A stretch of 64,000 nt of DNA from Engraulis encrasicolus (GCF_034702125.1 NC_085865.1:26241067-26305066); one strand, 5' to 3'; positions 22,318 to 34,671 are shown, counted from the stretch's first letter. A program made the numbers and translations. Notes: generated by a model from the letters alone, not told the origin.

Positions 22318-22367
<50 letters not shown>

Positions 22368-22376
22368 GAGAGAGAG
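22318..22376. repeat. (GA)n microsatellite
   Basis: About 27 units with one ATA interruption. Confidence 0.96.
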
Positions 22377-22544
22377 GAGGAATGAATATGGAAAGGAAAG
22401 ATATTCAACTGCAACTGCAACCAACTGCATGCATACAAATATCAAACCAGACCAGCCATTTGGTATGAAATTGTTAAATATCTCATATACCGCAAATGTC
22501 ACAATCTATTATAAAAAAAGTAGTTCATCCAAAATCGACTCAGA

Positions 22545-22910
22545 CAGAGAGGAATTGAATTAGAGGATTTAATGATGATTTATTGAAAGAGAAGTTGGCA
22601 AGTGATATCCAGTGCTTTGGCGGATGCCCAGTCGTCAACCCGGATCTTGCACTGATGGATCCAGTAGAGCCTGCCGTGGTCATGCAGCAGGGACTGGACC
22701 TTTTACCCCCCAGGTGGAAGACTGGACCCAACTGGTGGTGAAGGGGCAGGAGGGGGAGATCCTGATAGCCGGCACCTGAAGTAGCAAGAGGGGTGAGTCA
22801 GACACGTCATTATAAACACAAGGTTGACCTCTGATTGGCTGCAGCTTGGTCCTCCTGGTAGAAATACCGCAAGCCACATTTCTTCCATGCAGTCAAACTG
22901 TCTTGTGTAT
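22545..22910 (-). other. transcript-like sequence of unknown origin
   Basis: On the minus strand the sequence is GC-richer than its flanks. It contains a splice-acceptor-like CTTGCTACTTCAGGTGCC and ends near AATAAA (complement of 22579-22584). No frame longer than about 65 codons exists and I recognise no protein. It could be a lncRNA end or a retroelement fragment. Confidence 0.25.
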
Positions 22911-23162
22911 TACAGAAGCTGCATCTGGTCTTGTCTCGCAGTAGTTTAGTTTAGCATAACAAACAGGCACACACAGGTGTTGCAATGACCTGACACAGCA
23001 CCTCAGTTTCAGAGATCTCTTTAGACCACAAAAATATCAATATCAAACACAAACAGCAGTATAGCACCAACACCAAATGCAAACTTGTGTTTAACCAATC
23101 AGACACATGCGCTCAGTGCAGCCAGGACATTAGTAGCAGGGCAACAGTGGGCTCATTGTCAG

Positions 23163-23264
23163 CAGGGCTGCCGCCAGGCATAGGCGGACTAAGCAGAGCG
23201 CTTAGGGCCTCAGCCACTTTGCCCCCACAATTGTGGCCTCCTAAATCGAGATTGACTAAAAAAT

Positions 23265-23314
<50 letters not shown>

Positions 23315-23378
23315 TAATTATCAGTGGGCCTCCTGGCCAGATATGTTTAGGGTCTCCATAACCTTAGCAGCAGCTCTG
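23163..23378. mobile_element. hAT-type MITE with perfect 8-bp target duplication
   Basis: Starts CAGGGCTGCCGCCAGG and ends CCTTAGCAGCAGCTCTG, imperfect inverted ends. ATTGTCAG flanks it at 23155-23162 and 23379-23386. The (ATT)n tract at 23265-23314 lies inside. It is 216 bp and non-coding. Confidence 0.8.
23265..23314. repeat. (ATT)n microsatellite
   Basis: About 16 trinucleotide units within the MITE above. Confidence 0.96.
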
Positions 23379-23409
23379 ATTGTCAGGCCCAGAGTATGGC
23401 TCTCTACAC

Positions 23410-23700
23410 CAGGGTTATTCAAATGGCGGCCCCGGGGCCAGATGCGGCCCTTGGACGGCAAGGTTCGGGCCCCTCACAAGCCCCTTGAAATACAGAATCT
23501 TTTTTCGGAATTTAGAGATAAAAGTACGGGTTTCTTATCGAGCTGAAACGAGACACGGGACGTTAAAATGCAGGACATTACCTCTAAGAAATACAAAACT
23601 TTCTGGGGGAGGACCCCCATACCCCCCACCACAGTCTGCAACCATAATACATACGTATAGATCGGCCCCTTTACTGAGAGAAATTTGAAAAACTGACCCT
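23410..23700. mobile_element. hAT-type MITE remnant
   Basis: Begins CAGGGTTATTCAAATGGCGG and GCCCCGGGGCCAGATGCGGC, a familiar hAT end, and ends loosely at AAATTTGAAAAACTGACCCT. No 8-bp duplication was found, so the right boundary is approximate. Confidence 0.5.
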
Positions 23701-24750
23701 CGGTGACATTTAAACTAGACTGCCTGTGCAGTCGCCTTCGACTGCTTAAAGATCGCCTCTCAACGTTATTTCATTAATACTGCCGTGTTCCCCAATGTTA
23801 TTGAATGTGTTACGCGTTGGTCCTGTTTTAAAAAACGCGCTGGTTGCTTTGTTTCAAGACGTTTTTGCAAGCTGGCAAGGTGGCTTGTGGAGAAACGAGA
23901 GAGTGTTCCGTGTTTCTCGTGGAAATGCGTCTCTGATTGGCTCACTCCTCCTGCTCTCGAAGAAACGCGTCTCTGATTGGCTCAGTCCTCCAGTCCTTGG
24001 AGAGAATGTAATGGCAAACAGAGTCGCCACTTCCCCTGGTGGTACTGCACTATAGGGGCGCCAGCGGAGGCGTGCAGGCTCCATTCAGGGCTGTGCTCTT
24101 TAGACAGCGACCCCTAGGCTTGCTGCAGGCACGGAGCAACCAGAGTGAGTTGACTTTATGTATGAGGCTTTGTGCTGTGTGTGTACCTGAGAGTAGCAAC
24201 CAGCTGATAGCTAAGCTAAGCTATGTTTCGGGCCACCAGACGTTGCTTGTTTTGAAAACAAGCAGAAAAAAATTACTCGACATGTTTTTAGATAAATGGG
24301 TTGATATAAACCTTTGTGGGCCAACGCCTTCTTTCGACGTGACGAAACACAGAAAGGCTTTCGTGATTCGCTCGTTTCTCTGCATTATTTATGTAAATTG
24401 GGAAACACCGGGAAACACAGCCAGGAGAGTTGACGCACCGCTATGAGAGCCTTGCAAGTGAGTTTAACTTGGGGTGACCGTCCGATCTTCGAAAGGAGTG
24501 AGTAAAACTGAGTTTTATCGGAAGTTGGCCTTTAAGGTATATCCCCGAAACGCGACGCTTCCAGTCCCCCATCATTCCTACCACTCCCGTCCACCATTTC
24601 GTAAACGTATATGATAAATACAAAATATAAAATAAATATATTTAATATCTATACATAGATCAATGACGTGCATAGGCTTAAAACCAAATGACTATTGTGA
24701 AAATGAAGGAAAAAATGGGGCAAATGGTAACACTGTTGGTTCACTATTAC
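23700..24750. other. CpG-richer stretch without a recognised gene
   Basis: Contains two close copies of ACGCGTCTCTGATTGGCTCA (about 23924-23945 and 23963-23984), each with an inverted CCAAT box. CpG is denser than in the rest of the window. Possible old promoter or retroelement 5' region; no exon could be assigned. Confidence 0.35.
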
Positions 24751-24769
24751 AGTGGATATACCACATTAG

Positions 24770-25045
24770 GTACAGTGTAATAACCAGTGTAACAATATTT
24801 AATACCACGTCATACCAGTGTGACACCATGTACCAATTTTGTACTTATATCATGTAGGCTATTTGTGTGTAAGTGGTATTACATGGTATTGCATATTTGT
24901 ACACTGGTATTACACTAGTATTACATGGTATTACATATTTTTACACTGGTTATTACACTGTACCTGGTATTGCCTATTTTTACACTGGTATTACACTAGT
25001 ATTACATGGTATTAAATATTATTACACTGGTTATTACACTGTAGG
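24770..25045. repeat. AT-rich minisatellite, about 80-bp unit
   Basis: Words GGTATTACAC, TACACTGGTTATTACACTGT and ACTAGTATTACATGGTATTA repeat. Two clear units start near 24886 and 24966, with decayed copies to the left. Confidence 0.8.
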
Positions 25046-25084
25046 CCTACCTGATATGGTAGATTCACTGAAATGGTGAACCAT

Positions 25085-25945
25085 TAAATTAAGGAGTTAC
25101 CGGGCAAATCAATCCACCCAGTCAGAAGTTATGGGCCAAATAAAAATTCCACCATTTTGAAAGTGTTGACCTCCAAACTCGAATCAGTTCATGAACCTAC
25201 CCTGCAGCATTCACACACCAAATCTGGGACAAATCCATCCACACGGTCAGAAGTAATGGGCCAAACAAAAATTCGGCCATCTTGAATTCGGCCATCTTGA
25301 AATTGTTGACCTCCAAACTCGAATCAGTTCATGAACCTACCCTAGAACATTCACACACCAAATCTGGGACAAATCCATCCACCCGGTCAGAAGTTATGGA
25401 CCAAACAAAAATTCGGCCATCTTGAATTCGGCCATCTTGAAAGTGTTAACCTCCAAACACTAATCAGTTCATGAACCCACCCTAGAGCATTCACACACCA
25501 AATCTGGGACAAATCCATCCACCCGGTCAGAAGTAATGGGCCAAACAAAAATTCGGTCATCTTGAATTCGGCCATCTTGAAATTGTTGACCTCCAAACTC
25601 GAATCAGTTCATGAACCTACCCTAGAACATTCACACACCAAATCTAGGACAAATCCATCAACCCGGTCAGAAGTTATGGACCAAACAAATTGAATTCGGC
25701 CATCTTGAAAGTGTTAACCTCCAAACTCTAATCAGTTCATGAACCCACCCTAGAGCATTCACACACCAAATCTGGGACAAATCCATCCACCCGGTCAGAA
25801 GTAATGGGCCAAACAAAAATTCGGCCATCTTGAATTCGGCCATCTTGAAATTGTTGACCTCCAAACTCGAATCAGTTCATTAACCTGCCCTAGAGCATTC
25901 ACACACCAAATCTGGGACAAATCCAAACATCCGTTCAAAAGTTAT
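25085..25945. repeat. 140-bp tandem satellite, about six copies
   Basis: The anchor ACCTCCAAACTC.AATCAGTT recurs near 25170, 25310, 25450, 25590, 25717 and 25858, giving periods of 140, 140, 140, 128 and 141. Each unit carries the short inner duplication ATTCGGCCATCTTGA; one copy lacks 12 bp of it. Alternating copies are more alike (odd and even types), suggesting a 280-bp higher-order unit. Confidence 0.92.
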
Positions 25946-26844
25946 CGCGTTAACACGAAAGACCTTACGCGGCGGACGCGGCGGACGCGGCGGTGCACGC
26001 AAAATCATTACATCCCCGACGCTCCACGTTTCAGGGATATAATGAATAGACCTGCTCTAAAAATGGGATGTCAATATAAAAGTCTCTGTAATATTCAGTG
26101 GTTCGGGAGTGTACATTCAAAAATATTTACAAAACATTCAGTAGAAATAATTCTGAAAATCTTACACTAACCAAAAGTCAGGGAAGCAGTAACACTATTA
26201 TTGACTGGGGTCAAATGTTATCTGAAAGTTAATTTAAGTTCGTTAAGACCATTACCTTGATGTATTTGAACCTATGGGGCCAAATGAAAAAGTTAAATTT
26301 CAGCTCTTTAAGACCATTGCCCAGTCCCACCAGGAAATCGCGGCCATTTTCTCAAAAATTCGCGATCTGAATTGCCAGATGGTGCATGAGGATTTCCATA
26401 AAAATCGCGATAAAAGTTGCGGAGCTTCTTTTTTCGTAATTTACCGTGATGGATTTGAACAAATGGCACTCATGTTTAGAGGTCATGTTTGGAGATAAGT
26501 GCTGCTGTGCAACACTGGCCCAGACCTTGTGTTTGAGTGTTGGTGGTGTTTACGAACGGGCATCCAACTGCTAGATGAGTCTTGAGAGTAAGTGAGAAAA
26601 GTAATAGAGTTGATTTTAGGGCAACTGAATGGACACTGAAATTATCGTACATCAGGGATTTTTTTCACATTATTGATTGTGCATCGCACAGAGGCCAACA
26701 ATATGGTACAAACACGATAATTATTGTACATCTGGCAACACTGGACGGGCCTAAGGGTTTTACCTTATTAGCTAGATTAGCAGCCTATAAATACCCATAG
26801 AGAAATGAGGAAAACTATACTTCACTGCTTGTTCAGCAGTTCAC
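25945..26844. other. gene-free stretch next to the satellite
   Basis: A (GCGGCGGAC)3 tract lies at about 25969-25995. Loosely repeated TTTAAGACCATT and GATG.ATTTGAAC words occur at 26235-26330 and 26430-26460. The frame 26274-26498 is unrecognised and unsupported. Confidence 0.4.
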
Positions 26845-26965
26845 CTTAACATAGTCTCACACAGTGCACTGAGGTCTTTAGTGCATAGTGTTGTGGAAAA
26901 ATTTGAGCACTATGCACTGTGCCCTCACTGGAAGCTCGCCAAAATACGAGTTGGCTACTGTTTAC

Positions 26966-28102
26966 TAGAGATGATATAAAACCCGGAGGATCCGGTTGGA
27001 GAGCCGGATCAAGACCTCATCCGAACAGACCGGATGGCTGTCGTGCATTGATCCGCCAAAGGCGGGTCAGACGGCATTTCATTAATATGTCAACAAAATG
27101 GCAGTTACAGCGCGAGAAATTGTGAAACCGGAATATATCCTCTTTAGTTGACTACAACAGCCATTCTCTAATCTCCCTAGTATGCTGTTCAGTCACGAAC
27201 ACTCACTGAGTAAAACTGAACCAACTCCCGCCTCGTCATTCATCGAGCCTGTTAGATCCGTCCAGCCTGTTGTGTCCAATTGAGTCGCGGATCCCCGTGT
27301 GTGTGCTTCTGACTCTGTTGAGGTCTACATTCCTAAATGTTAACAGTGCTCTGCCAACGCTTTAACATCTCAGTCTGTAGGCTACTCTTAGGGAAATTAT
27401 AGTCTACAGACGTGACTCTACTATCACTCACTGCGTTACAGCGTACAGTCTTTAAAGCCACTGCTGTCACTCCCCTCGTCCGAGTCACTCAGCAGCGGCG
27501 CCCTCGGCGACTCGGTGAGACGAATCCTGACTGAGTTGTTGGTAGCAGCGAATCCCCTACGGATCGGATCAATGCTAAGTTTCGTTTTTGCCACGAGTGT
27601 GCGAGTCGCAAGGCAACTCGGCAGCGGAAGCGAGTGGTCATCTGTTGCTCGCCTCTTGTCTGTCCCTGCTGAACTAGACTTCTGCTCACAAATATTTGAA
27701 TGTTAGTCTTCTTAAATACAAACACACACATTATTTATTGCAAAATCAGGAACATGCCGTTTCACTGCTGCCAAAGGCTGTTCGAGTTGTGGTTGCATGT
27801 TTAGTGAGGAGACCCAGGTGGGTCTGCTCGCAGCATGAGTTTAGGAACTGTGACATTCATAAAGTGAGTTTTGTTGATCAAACTGTCTTACTCTTTGATT
27901 TATCAACGTGAATTGATAAATGGAACAACAAAGTTGAGGTGCATAGCCACTTAACGACAGAAACATTTTAAAAAATACATTATTATTGTTTCTTTTTATT
28001 TATTTTAAATAAGTGATCCGAGTGATACGTCTAATCCGGGTACCCTCCTTGGAATGATCCAATCAATCCGGACGCCTCAAAGATTCGAGTTAAGCACCTC
28101 TA
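26966..28102. mobile_element. non-autonomous hAT element, 1.14 kb
   Basis: Ends TAGAGATG and CACCTCTA are inverted with one mismatch. CTGTTTAC flanks both sides exactly (26958-26965 and 28103-28110). Subterminal GATCCGG/CCGGATC words (26985-27060 and 28018-28075) form further inverted pairs. The interior has no frame longer than 80 codons and I see no transposase or dimerisation domain. Confidence 0.85.
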
Positions 28103-28325
28103 CTGTTTACAATGCACAGTGTCTGGTGCTTGTGTTTCCATGTCCTTCACCCCAAAGGACAACAATCACACATACAATACTTTGGTTGGCATACAAAGGT
28201 TGGTGTCCCATCAACATTACTTGCAGAATTAGGAGACTGTTGACCAAACTCTTCTACTGAACTGAATGCCACATATCCTCCGTGTCATTGTCAACATGGC
28301 CGCCGTTTAGTGCATGCAGTGTCCA

Positions 28326-29827
28326 CAGGCGCGGAGTGGCCGTCGGGAGATCGGGGACTTGTCCCGATGGGCCGCGGCCATGAAATGTGATAATAAGGCC
28401 GCTTTACATTCTTAACCGGCCCTGATTTTACGAAATTGTACTAATGTGCACTGATTTCTAACTTTCTATTTCCCCATGTGTATGTTGAGCTAGCTGACTA
28501 GCCAGTATTTATACCGTATACCAGACGGCTATACCTCACTGACGGTGTCAAGTAAGTAAATTGGCCACACCCCTTCGCTACTGATAATTTTCATACACCG
28601 TAGATCGCGGAAGTTTACAAGATCTTAGTAACACAGTTTCGTTTTCAGTATTTGAAGAACCTGTGATATGTAGATTGGTTACCAAAGGATGGAAATATTA
28701 ATAAATTACGAGTTATTTTCCGATTTCCACACGACTGTTACAGTTTACAGTCTTTCCAGTCCAGATTCACTTGCTCTGTGGTTATTGAATTGGGTTACGA
28801 ACAGACTCCACCAAGTGGTAAGGAAGAGAACTGCACCTAACAGAAGCAATGGGTTTTGTTTTGATTTGTTAGAACTACCAGTATATCTCCTTATAGTCGA
28901 AATAATATTATTATCATACATATATTTATATGTGGTACATTTAGGATGTAGCCTATGTCTGAAGAAATGGAACAAAATAATTACCACACAAGATTCTGAT
29001 GTGACCAGTGCTGGGTGTGTAGGCTAAGCTGTGGATTAAAGTAGAGTGATTGCAAGAAACAAAGACATTTGCTGCGACGAAGACAGCGTTTTAAGGTAGG
29101 CCTACACCGTTTGGTTATACATTTTGTTGACTTATGGTTGTGCTTTGAAGTAGCTAGATTTGCTGCATGGTGGGTTTATTGCGCAATGTAGACAGACTTT
29201 TTGTAAGCTATAGGCTACTAGCCTACTATATTTAAGCCTACTCTTCTAAAAATCCCCATACTCAAAACTTTGTGCCCATGCTCATCCTGTCTTCCTTAAA
29301 CGATATTTCAATTTCAAACGGTCAAAAATGACTGTGGAGTGCACATTTGCATGGAGCAGTAGCGTGATGTAGCCTAACCTAGTAGGCCTATGAATGCTTT
29401 GGACTGTGATGATGGCTCCAGTGGTGTAGTCTACTTTTTGAAGTGGATATACTGTATATTTGAGCATTTTTTGATGTGTACTGTATATATTTGTGCTATT
29501 GTAAATAATGGATCAATCAATTTTAAGTGGGTATACTGTAATCCCTGAAATTTTGAAATTGGTGCGTATACCTGTGTTTTACGTAGACTACACCACTGGC
29601 TGTGCATTTCATCAAGGTGTAGGCTACAATTCTCCACTTCAGGTTGATATTTTGACAACACTAACGTTCACATGTAGTACGACTGCAGATTTCGTGGCTT
29701 TTGTCTTTTTGGTTAGGAAACCATGTTGTTCGCTTAGTTTTTTTCTCTGTTTTTTTTTTATTTTTTTAAAGAGGGCCGCCAAGGGGAAAATTCTCCCGGT
29801 GGGAAAAGGTGGGCCACTCCGCCCCTG
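28326..29827. mobile_element. non-autonomous hAT element, 1.50 kb
   Basis: Left end CAGGCGCGGAGTGGCC and right end GGGCCACTCCGCCCCTG are inverted repeats. AGTGTCCA flanks both sides exactly (28318-28325 and 29828-29835). The interior is AT-rich; the longest frame (28689-29027, 112 codons) shows no hAT motif. A further MITE sits at 29419-29598. Confidence 0.88.
29419..29598. mobile_element. small MITE inside the 1.50-kb hAT element
   Basis: A perfect 16-bp terminal inverted repeat (CAGTGGTGTAGTCTAC / GTAGACTACACCACTG). Internal AGTGG.TATACTGTA words are duplicated. No exact flanking duplication was seen. Confidence 0.75.
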
Positions 29828-29989
29828 AGTGTCCATCATTCTGCACTGCATTTTTCCACCATTGTTAGGGGATCATCCTGGCACTTTCAGTGCACTGGCT
29901 CAACTGAAATGTTCAGTGTGAGCACCCTAGGCACTGAAAAACAGTGCCCGAAGTGCACAAGTGCGTGATTTGAGACACAGCCACTGACT

Positions 29990-30440
29990 CTTGCCAATTG
30001 AATGTAAGTCAGAAGCAGAACGGGCATAAAGATATTCCTGTACGAATATACTTATCTCTGTGGGGGGGTTGGATAATGTGCTTTTCTTGATTGCAGACTC
30101 CGTTCGTCAATGTGGTTGTGCGCGATAACTTTTTGTAGTTTAAATTCAACACTTGTAGAGTAGGTCCAACTACACAAGTGCTAAAGTTAACCCGGTGAGT
30201 GTTGAATCAGCACTGTAAAATGTATTGTGTCCTACCCAGCATTTCAATACGGAGCCTTTGTGTGGCTCTCTGTGTGGCCCTGCATATGAGATGTGCATGG
30301 AGAAGCATTTAGCGAAATTAAGCACTGCTTGAGACGGCATATGAGCCCTGTAGGGGACTTGTATAGTGTTCACAACAATAGAAGGCTCATTACAATGCTC
30401 AGGTTATATTTTCCATGAAATTAAACACACATATGTAATC
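29990..30440. other. spacer with a possible small MITE
   Basis: A loose inverted pair (TTTAAATTCAACACTTGT near 30137 and GTGTTGAATCAGCACTGTAA near 30198) resembles the MITE family at 56709 and 61252. Nothing else is recognised. Confidence 0.3.
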
Positions 30441-30460
30441 ATGCATGCACATTCGCACAC

Positions 30461-30860
<400 letters not shown>

Positions 30861-30999
30861 ACATGATTTACTCCTGGGTTCTTCCTTGGTGGCAACGCAC
30901 CCACTAGGCTTTTCTAGACTTTCTGTAAAAAATGACAACCATGAGCCTTTGTCTATTCAATCAGAAAAAACCCATAAATGCAATATGAATTGACCTTTA

Positions 31000-32010
31000 A
31001 GGCGATAGGGGACATCAGTATGGCAGTGCAGAAACAAATAGTCTGTCTTACTGCATTCGAAGCCAATAGTTTGTGCGCACACAAAATTTCACTCCTGAGA
31101 AAAAAGCGATTATATGAGAGGCTGACCTCTGTAGAATGGAAGGGTGTATGAGGTTATTCTTTTTTCAGAAGCTGAGACGGCCTGCCCTGTCCCCACTTGG
31201 GAGTGGCGATAAGAGGCCGTACCCAGTCACATGTTCTGTCAGTCACAATCTGAAATTCACTACAGCACACTAAAAACCAAGAATGAATATTTCATGGAAG
31301 TGCATCTTGTGATCCTACATACAGCACACATATGGGTCAGTTGTCCTGGGCCCAGGCAGGGAGGGGGCCCAGAGTTACATTTCATGAGATTTTATGTGTT
31401 GGGTTTAGGACCCTTTCAGATGACTATGTCCCAGGGTGAACTAAAGCTGTCAGTGGCGCTGAATCCAATTGAGTTATTTTCATACAGATAGTGTTGAATG
31501 GGAGAAAAGATATGTCTATGGGGATGTTTGCAGTCATTCCAAACATTCCTTGACCTTTGCATTTGACTAGAAAACATTGATTAGCCATTATCGTTGACCT
31601 GTATGCAGCAACACCAGGACTTCTCCTCCAAAGCTATGATTGTTTTTTTCCAAACCGCAGAGATTTTTACACAATGCGCAACCAAGATCAAGCGCTGTTG
31701 TTTGGTTTGAGGCAAGGTCAATATGTTCCTTGTCTAACAATCTCTTGCCTTGTGGGGAATTTGATGTGTTGACTTTCCCTGCAGCCAAGACATATTTTAT
31801 CTTATGTGCATTGCAGAAGGGGTTTAACTGTTGATACCCCGTTGTAGGTTGTAGTGATGTTATCTCCTGTCCTGTCACTCTGAGCAAATGTGTTTTCCAG
31901 CTCAAAACTATAACTGACTCCAACTCTAAACTCTTAACTGTTCCAAACTTGTTGAGAACATATTTATGATATTTTACAAACTACATTAAATCACATAACA
32001 ATTTTATCTC
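31000..32010. other. gene-free stretch with one repeat copy
   Basis: A copy of the GGGCCC-rich repeat lies at 31330-31462. The rest is unique-looking, with no exon recognised. Confidence 0.4.
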
Positions 32011-32019
32011 AAGTAACTT

Positions 32020-32210
32020 GCAATTTAGGTAGAGGGTATGGGTTATGGTCCCTGAAGCAGGGTTAGGTGTCTTGAAGGGCACTTCGGACATTGATGAAGG
32101 ACCCACATTCTTCCTAAGGGTGGGTTACAAGGCCATAACTTTCCGATGCCAAGACCATCTTCCCGACCTTTTAGAAAAAGACTATCCCTCGCCAACTAGG
32201 CCACAGTCTT
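32020..32210. repeat. possible degenerate SINE-related sequence
   Basis: TGGTCCCTGAAGCAGGGTTA, GGTGTCTTGAAGGGCACTTC and CCAACTAGGCCAC recall bodies of fish tRNA-derived SINEs, but a box A/B pair is not clear. Confidence 0.3.
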
Positions 32211-33000
32211 TTCATGACTAACCTCTATGTCATTCTGCAACCATTCCGAAGCAACAGCTCTTCTTGTAATGGAGGTTAGCTTGAGTTGAAAGAGTTTTGA
32301 AAAGTTGAAAAAATCTGCAGTGCCCTCAGAAATCCAAATCCAATCGATTCGGTCTCTGTTGCAACCCTCATTGACACAATAACATCTCTTGAAGTAAAAT
32401 GACATCATCCAAATAACCTCAAAGTCAGCCTCTGATGATAAAGGGACCTGAACTATAAACTGTAAAATGAACAAATTTGATCAATAGAAAAATAATCTGC
32501 TTTAGAGCAATGGGCAGAACCAAACCGTGTAATTCGTTTATTTTATTGCCTGGTTGAATGAAAACACAATTCCATTACATTAACAAAACCCATCCCCTTT
32601 TTTGTCAATAACACATGAGAATCCTCTTTTGTGCCGGCAAGATGAATGCACAGCCCAATTACATGATACTGCAAGTGTGGTGAGAACTGCTGTATCCTAT
32701 GGAAGACATACATTATCTCAGTGCAAAGACAAACCATACAGTATTTGAGTCATATATGAGTCCATAATGTTCTTCTCTGCATTTACTGTAGTTAGCATAT
32801 TGTCTGTATAGGCTACTTCAAGTTTTCTACTTGAAAACAGTTTCACGTTTTGGCATCTGAACAAAGATATCAAAAATTGGATGGGATCATTTCCTTGCTC
32901 GGGGGTAAGAGATAAAGATGAAGAATGTAATATCAGAGGCTAAGAATCAAAATGGGCTTTACGTTCCCCAGTGTGCATGTTGGATTGAAAACAGTATGCG
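32211..33000. other. unannotated spacer
   Basis: Unique AT-rich sequence without a recognised feature. Confidence 0.35.
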
Positions 33001-33007
33001 GAGAATT

Positions 33008-33190
<183 letters not shown>

Positions 33191-33422
33191 GCTATCACTT
33201 AGACCCAAACTTCCTCCAATAAGCACTTTCACAGTTCAGACATTCAGCAGGAGCTCAAAGGTGTGTTTAGGCCTACTTATTATTAGGTCCTAATACACAT
33301 ACTCTGCTCAGTCACTAGCACAGCAGATTTTGAGATAAATCCCCAGTGTCCTCTATTCTCTATTTACCGTAAGATGAAATCACAGTGTAGAGAGGCATGC
33401 CTGTGAAACAGTGTGACTACCA

Positions 33423-33620
33423 CAGTACTTTTCAACCTGTTTTGAGCCCAGGCACAACTTTTTTGAGGGCAAAATGCTGAGCCATTCCAACAATTGTAAA
33501 TGTTAACTGAAAATATTGCCTATACCAATATTAACAATACAGTCATTAATTTTAAACGGCACACCAGATGATCTCTCACGACACACTAGTGTTCCCCGGC
33601 ACAGTGGTTGAAAAATACTG
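33423..33620. mobile_element. hAT-type MITE with 8-bp target duplication
   Basis: Ends CAGTACTTTTCAACC and GGTTGAAAAATACTG are inverted with few mismatches. Flanks GACTACCA (33415-33422) and GACTACCC (33621-33628) differ at one base. It is 198 bp and non-coding. Confidence 0.82.
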
Positions 33621-33629
33621 GACTACCCT

Positions 33630-34660
33630 AGTAAACTGAAGCAAATACCAGAAAAATGTAATAAAATACAATAAAATAAAATAAAAATGAATACAAGGAA
33701 GTAAATGTCTGTAAAAAATTATGCCTTGCAGCCACCTGTGAGTGCTGCCACATCCAGTGCTATGGTCAGGCTAATTGTTGCAGTGTTACAATCAGCTCAA
33801 CAGAGCAGTTAGTGGTGTAATGCCTATTGCACAGATGCTTTTAGCCATTGTGTATAGCACAAATATTTAACAAGAGAAAGAAATTACATTACATTTCAAT
33901 ACAATATTATTGTTAAACACAAGCAGATAATTGGAGTGCTTCTCGGTCTTCAGCTTTTTTCCTTGGTGCTCATCAGTGTAGGGGCTCTCAAACTTGGTCC
34001 AGGAAGACAGATGCTGAGGCACTCAAGGTTGCAATTTTTTTTTACTTTTTTATTTGGCTACAATTCCTGGACAATATTATTGTTATTCATTACAATATTA
34101 TCTGAACCAACTTGTAAAGGAATGAATGACTATACAGTCAAAACCAGATGAAATAGCCCACATAAGGCGATTCTGTGGGGAAGTGGTGGATGATCATGGA
34201 ACAAGTCATGATTAATTCTAATGAATTGCACTCTTGACAATGCATTGTGTTTGGAATTACAGTTGTTCTTGGTTGCTATGAAGCAGCATTCACTTCAAAA
34301 AGTGCATCCTCTTAACATATCTTAACCGACACTGATTGTCCAAAAGCAACATCTTGTTTTCCAAAGGATCTAATGGTAACAAAACATTTAGCATTTTATG
34401 CAAAAATTGCAAATCGTGTCTTCAGTTACACTGCATAGCAGTGTATGAACAGAACACCACCAGTCAGTCATTACACAATATCCAGAGAAATATAAAATAT
34501 GGCTTTCATTTTGACACAATTTACCATTGCATAACACTGTTGTCAATTATTTACCTTTCATGCCAGTGGCATTTTGGTTTCTTTTCCTTTGGCAGGGATT
34601 TTGCATGAAGGCTTGAAATGTGAGATTCGTGCAGGTAGGCAACTACATTAATGCAACTAC
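33630..34660. other. unannotated AT-rich stretch
   Basis: A possible solo hAT end (CAGTGTAGGGGCTCTCAAAC at 33975) lacks a partner. ACAATATTATTGTTA occurs twice (33902 and 34070). No gene is seen. Confidence 0.35.
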
Positions 34661-34671
34661 ATTCGGCAACC

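Larger units (their letters stand above)
26845..29990. mobile_element. old palindromic element split by two hAT insertions
   Basis: Outer pieces are 26845-26957, 28111-28317 and 29836-29990. They contain GTGCACTGAGGTCTTTAGTG, GCACTATGCACTGTG and, at the right, CACTGAAAAACAGTGCCCG and a GAGACACAGCC end. Both interruptions restore continuous sequence when one copy of each 8-bp duplication is removed. The outer family itself is not identified and its left boundary is approximate. Confidence 0.45.

Noticed and set aside
25085..25945. CRISPR-like direct repeats
   Set aside because: Units are 140 bp and contiguous with no unique spacers, and the context is a vertebrate genome.
26274..26498. 74-codon plus frame
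   Set aside because: No recognisable motif, no splice context, and surrounding loosely repeated words suggest chance.
28689..29027. 112-codon frame as a transposase of the 1.50-kb hAT element
   Set aside because: No BED finger, catalytic or dimerisation motif is visible, and composition is AT-driven.
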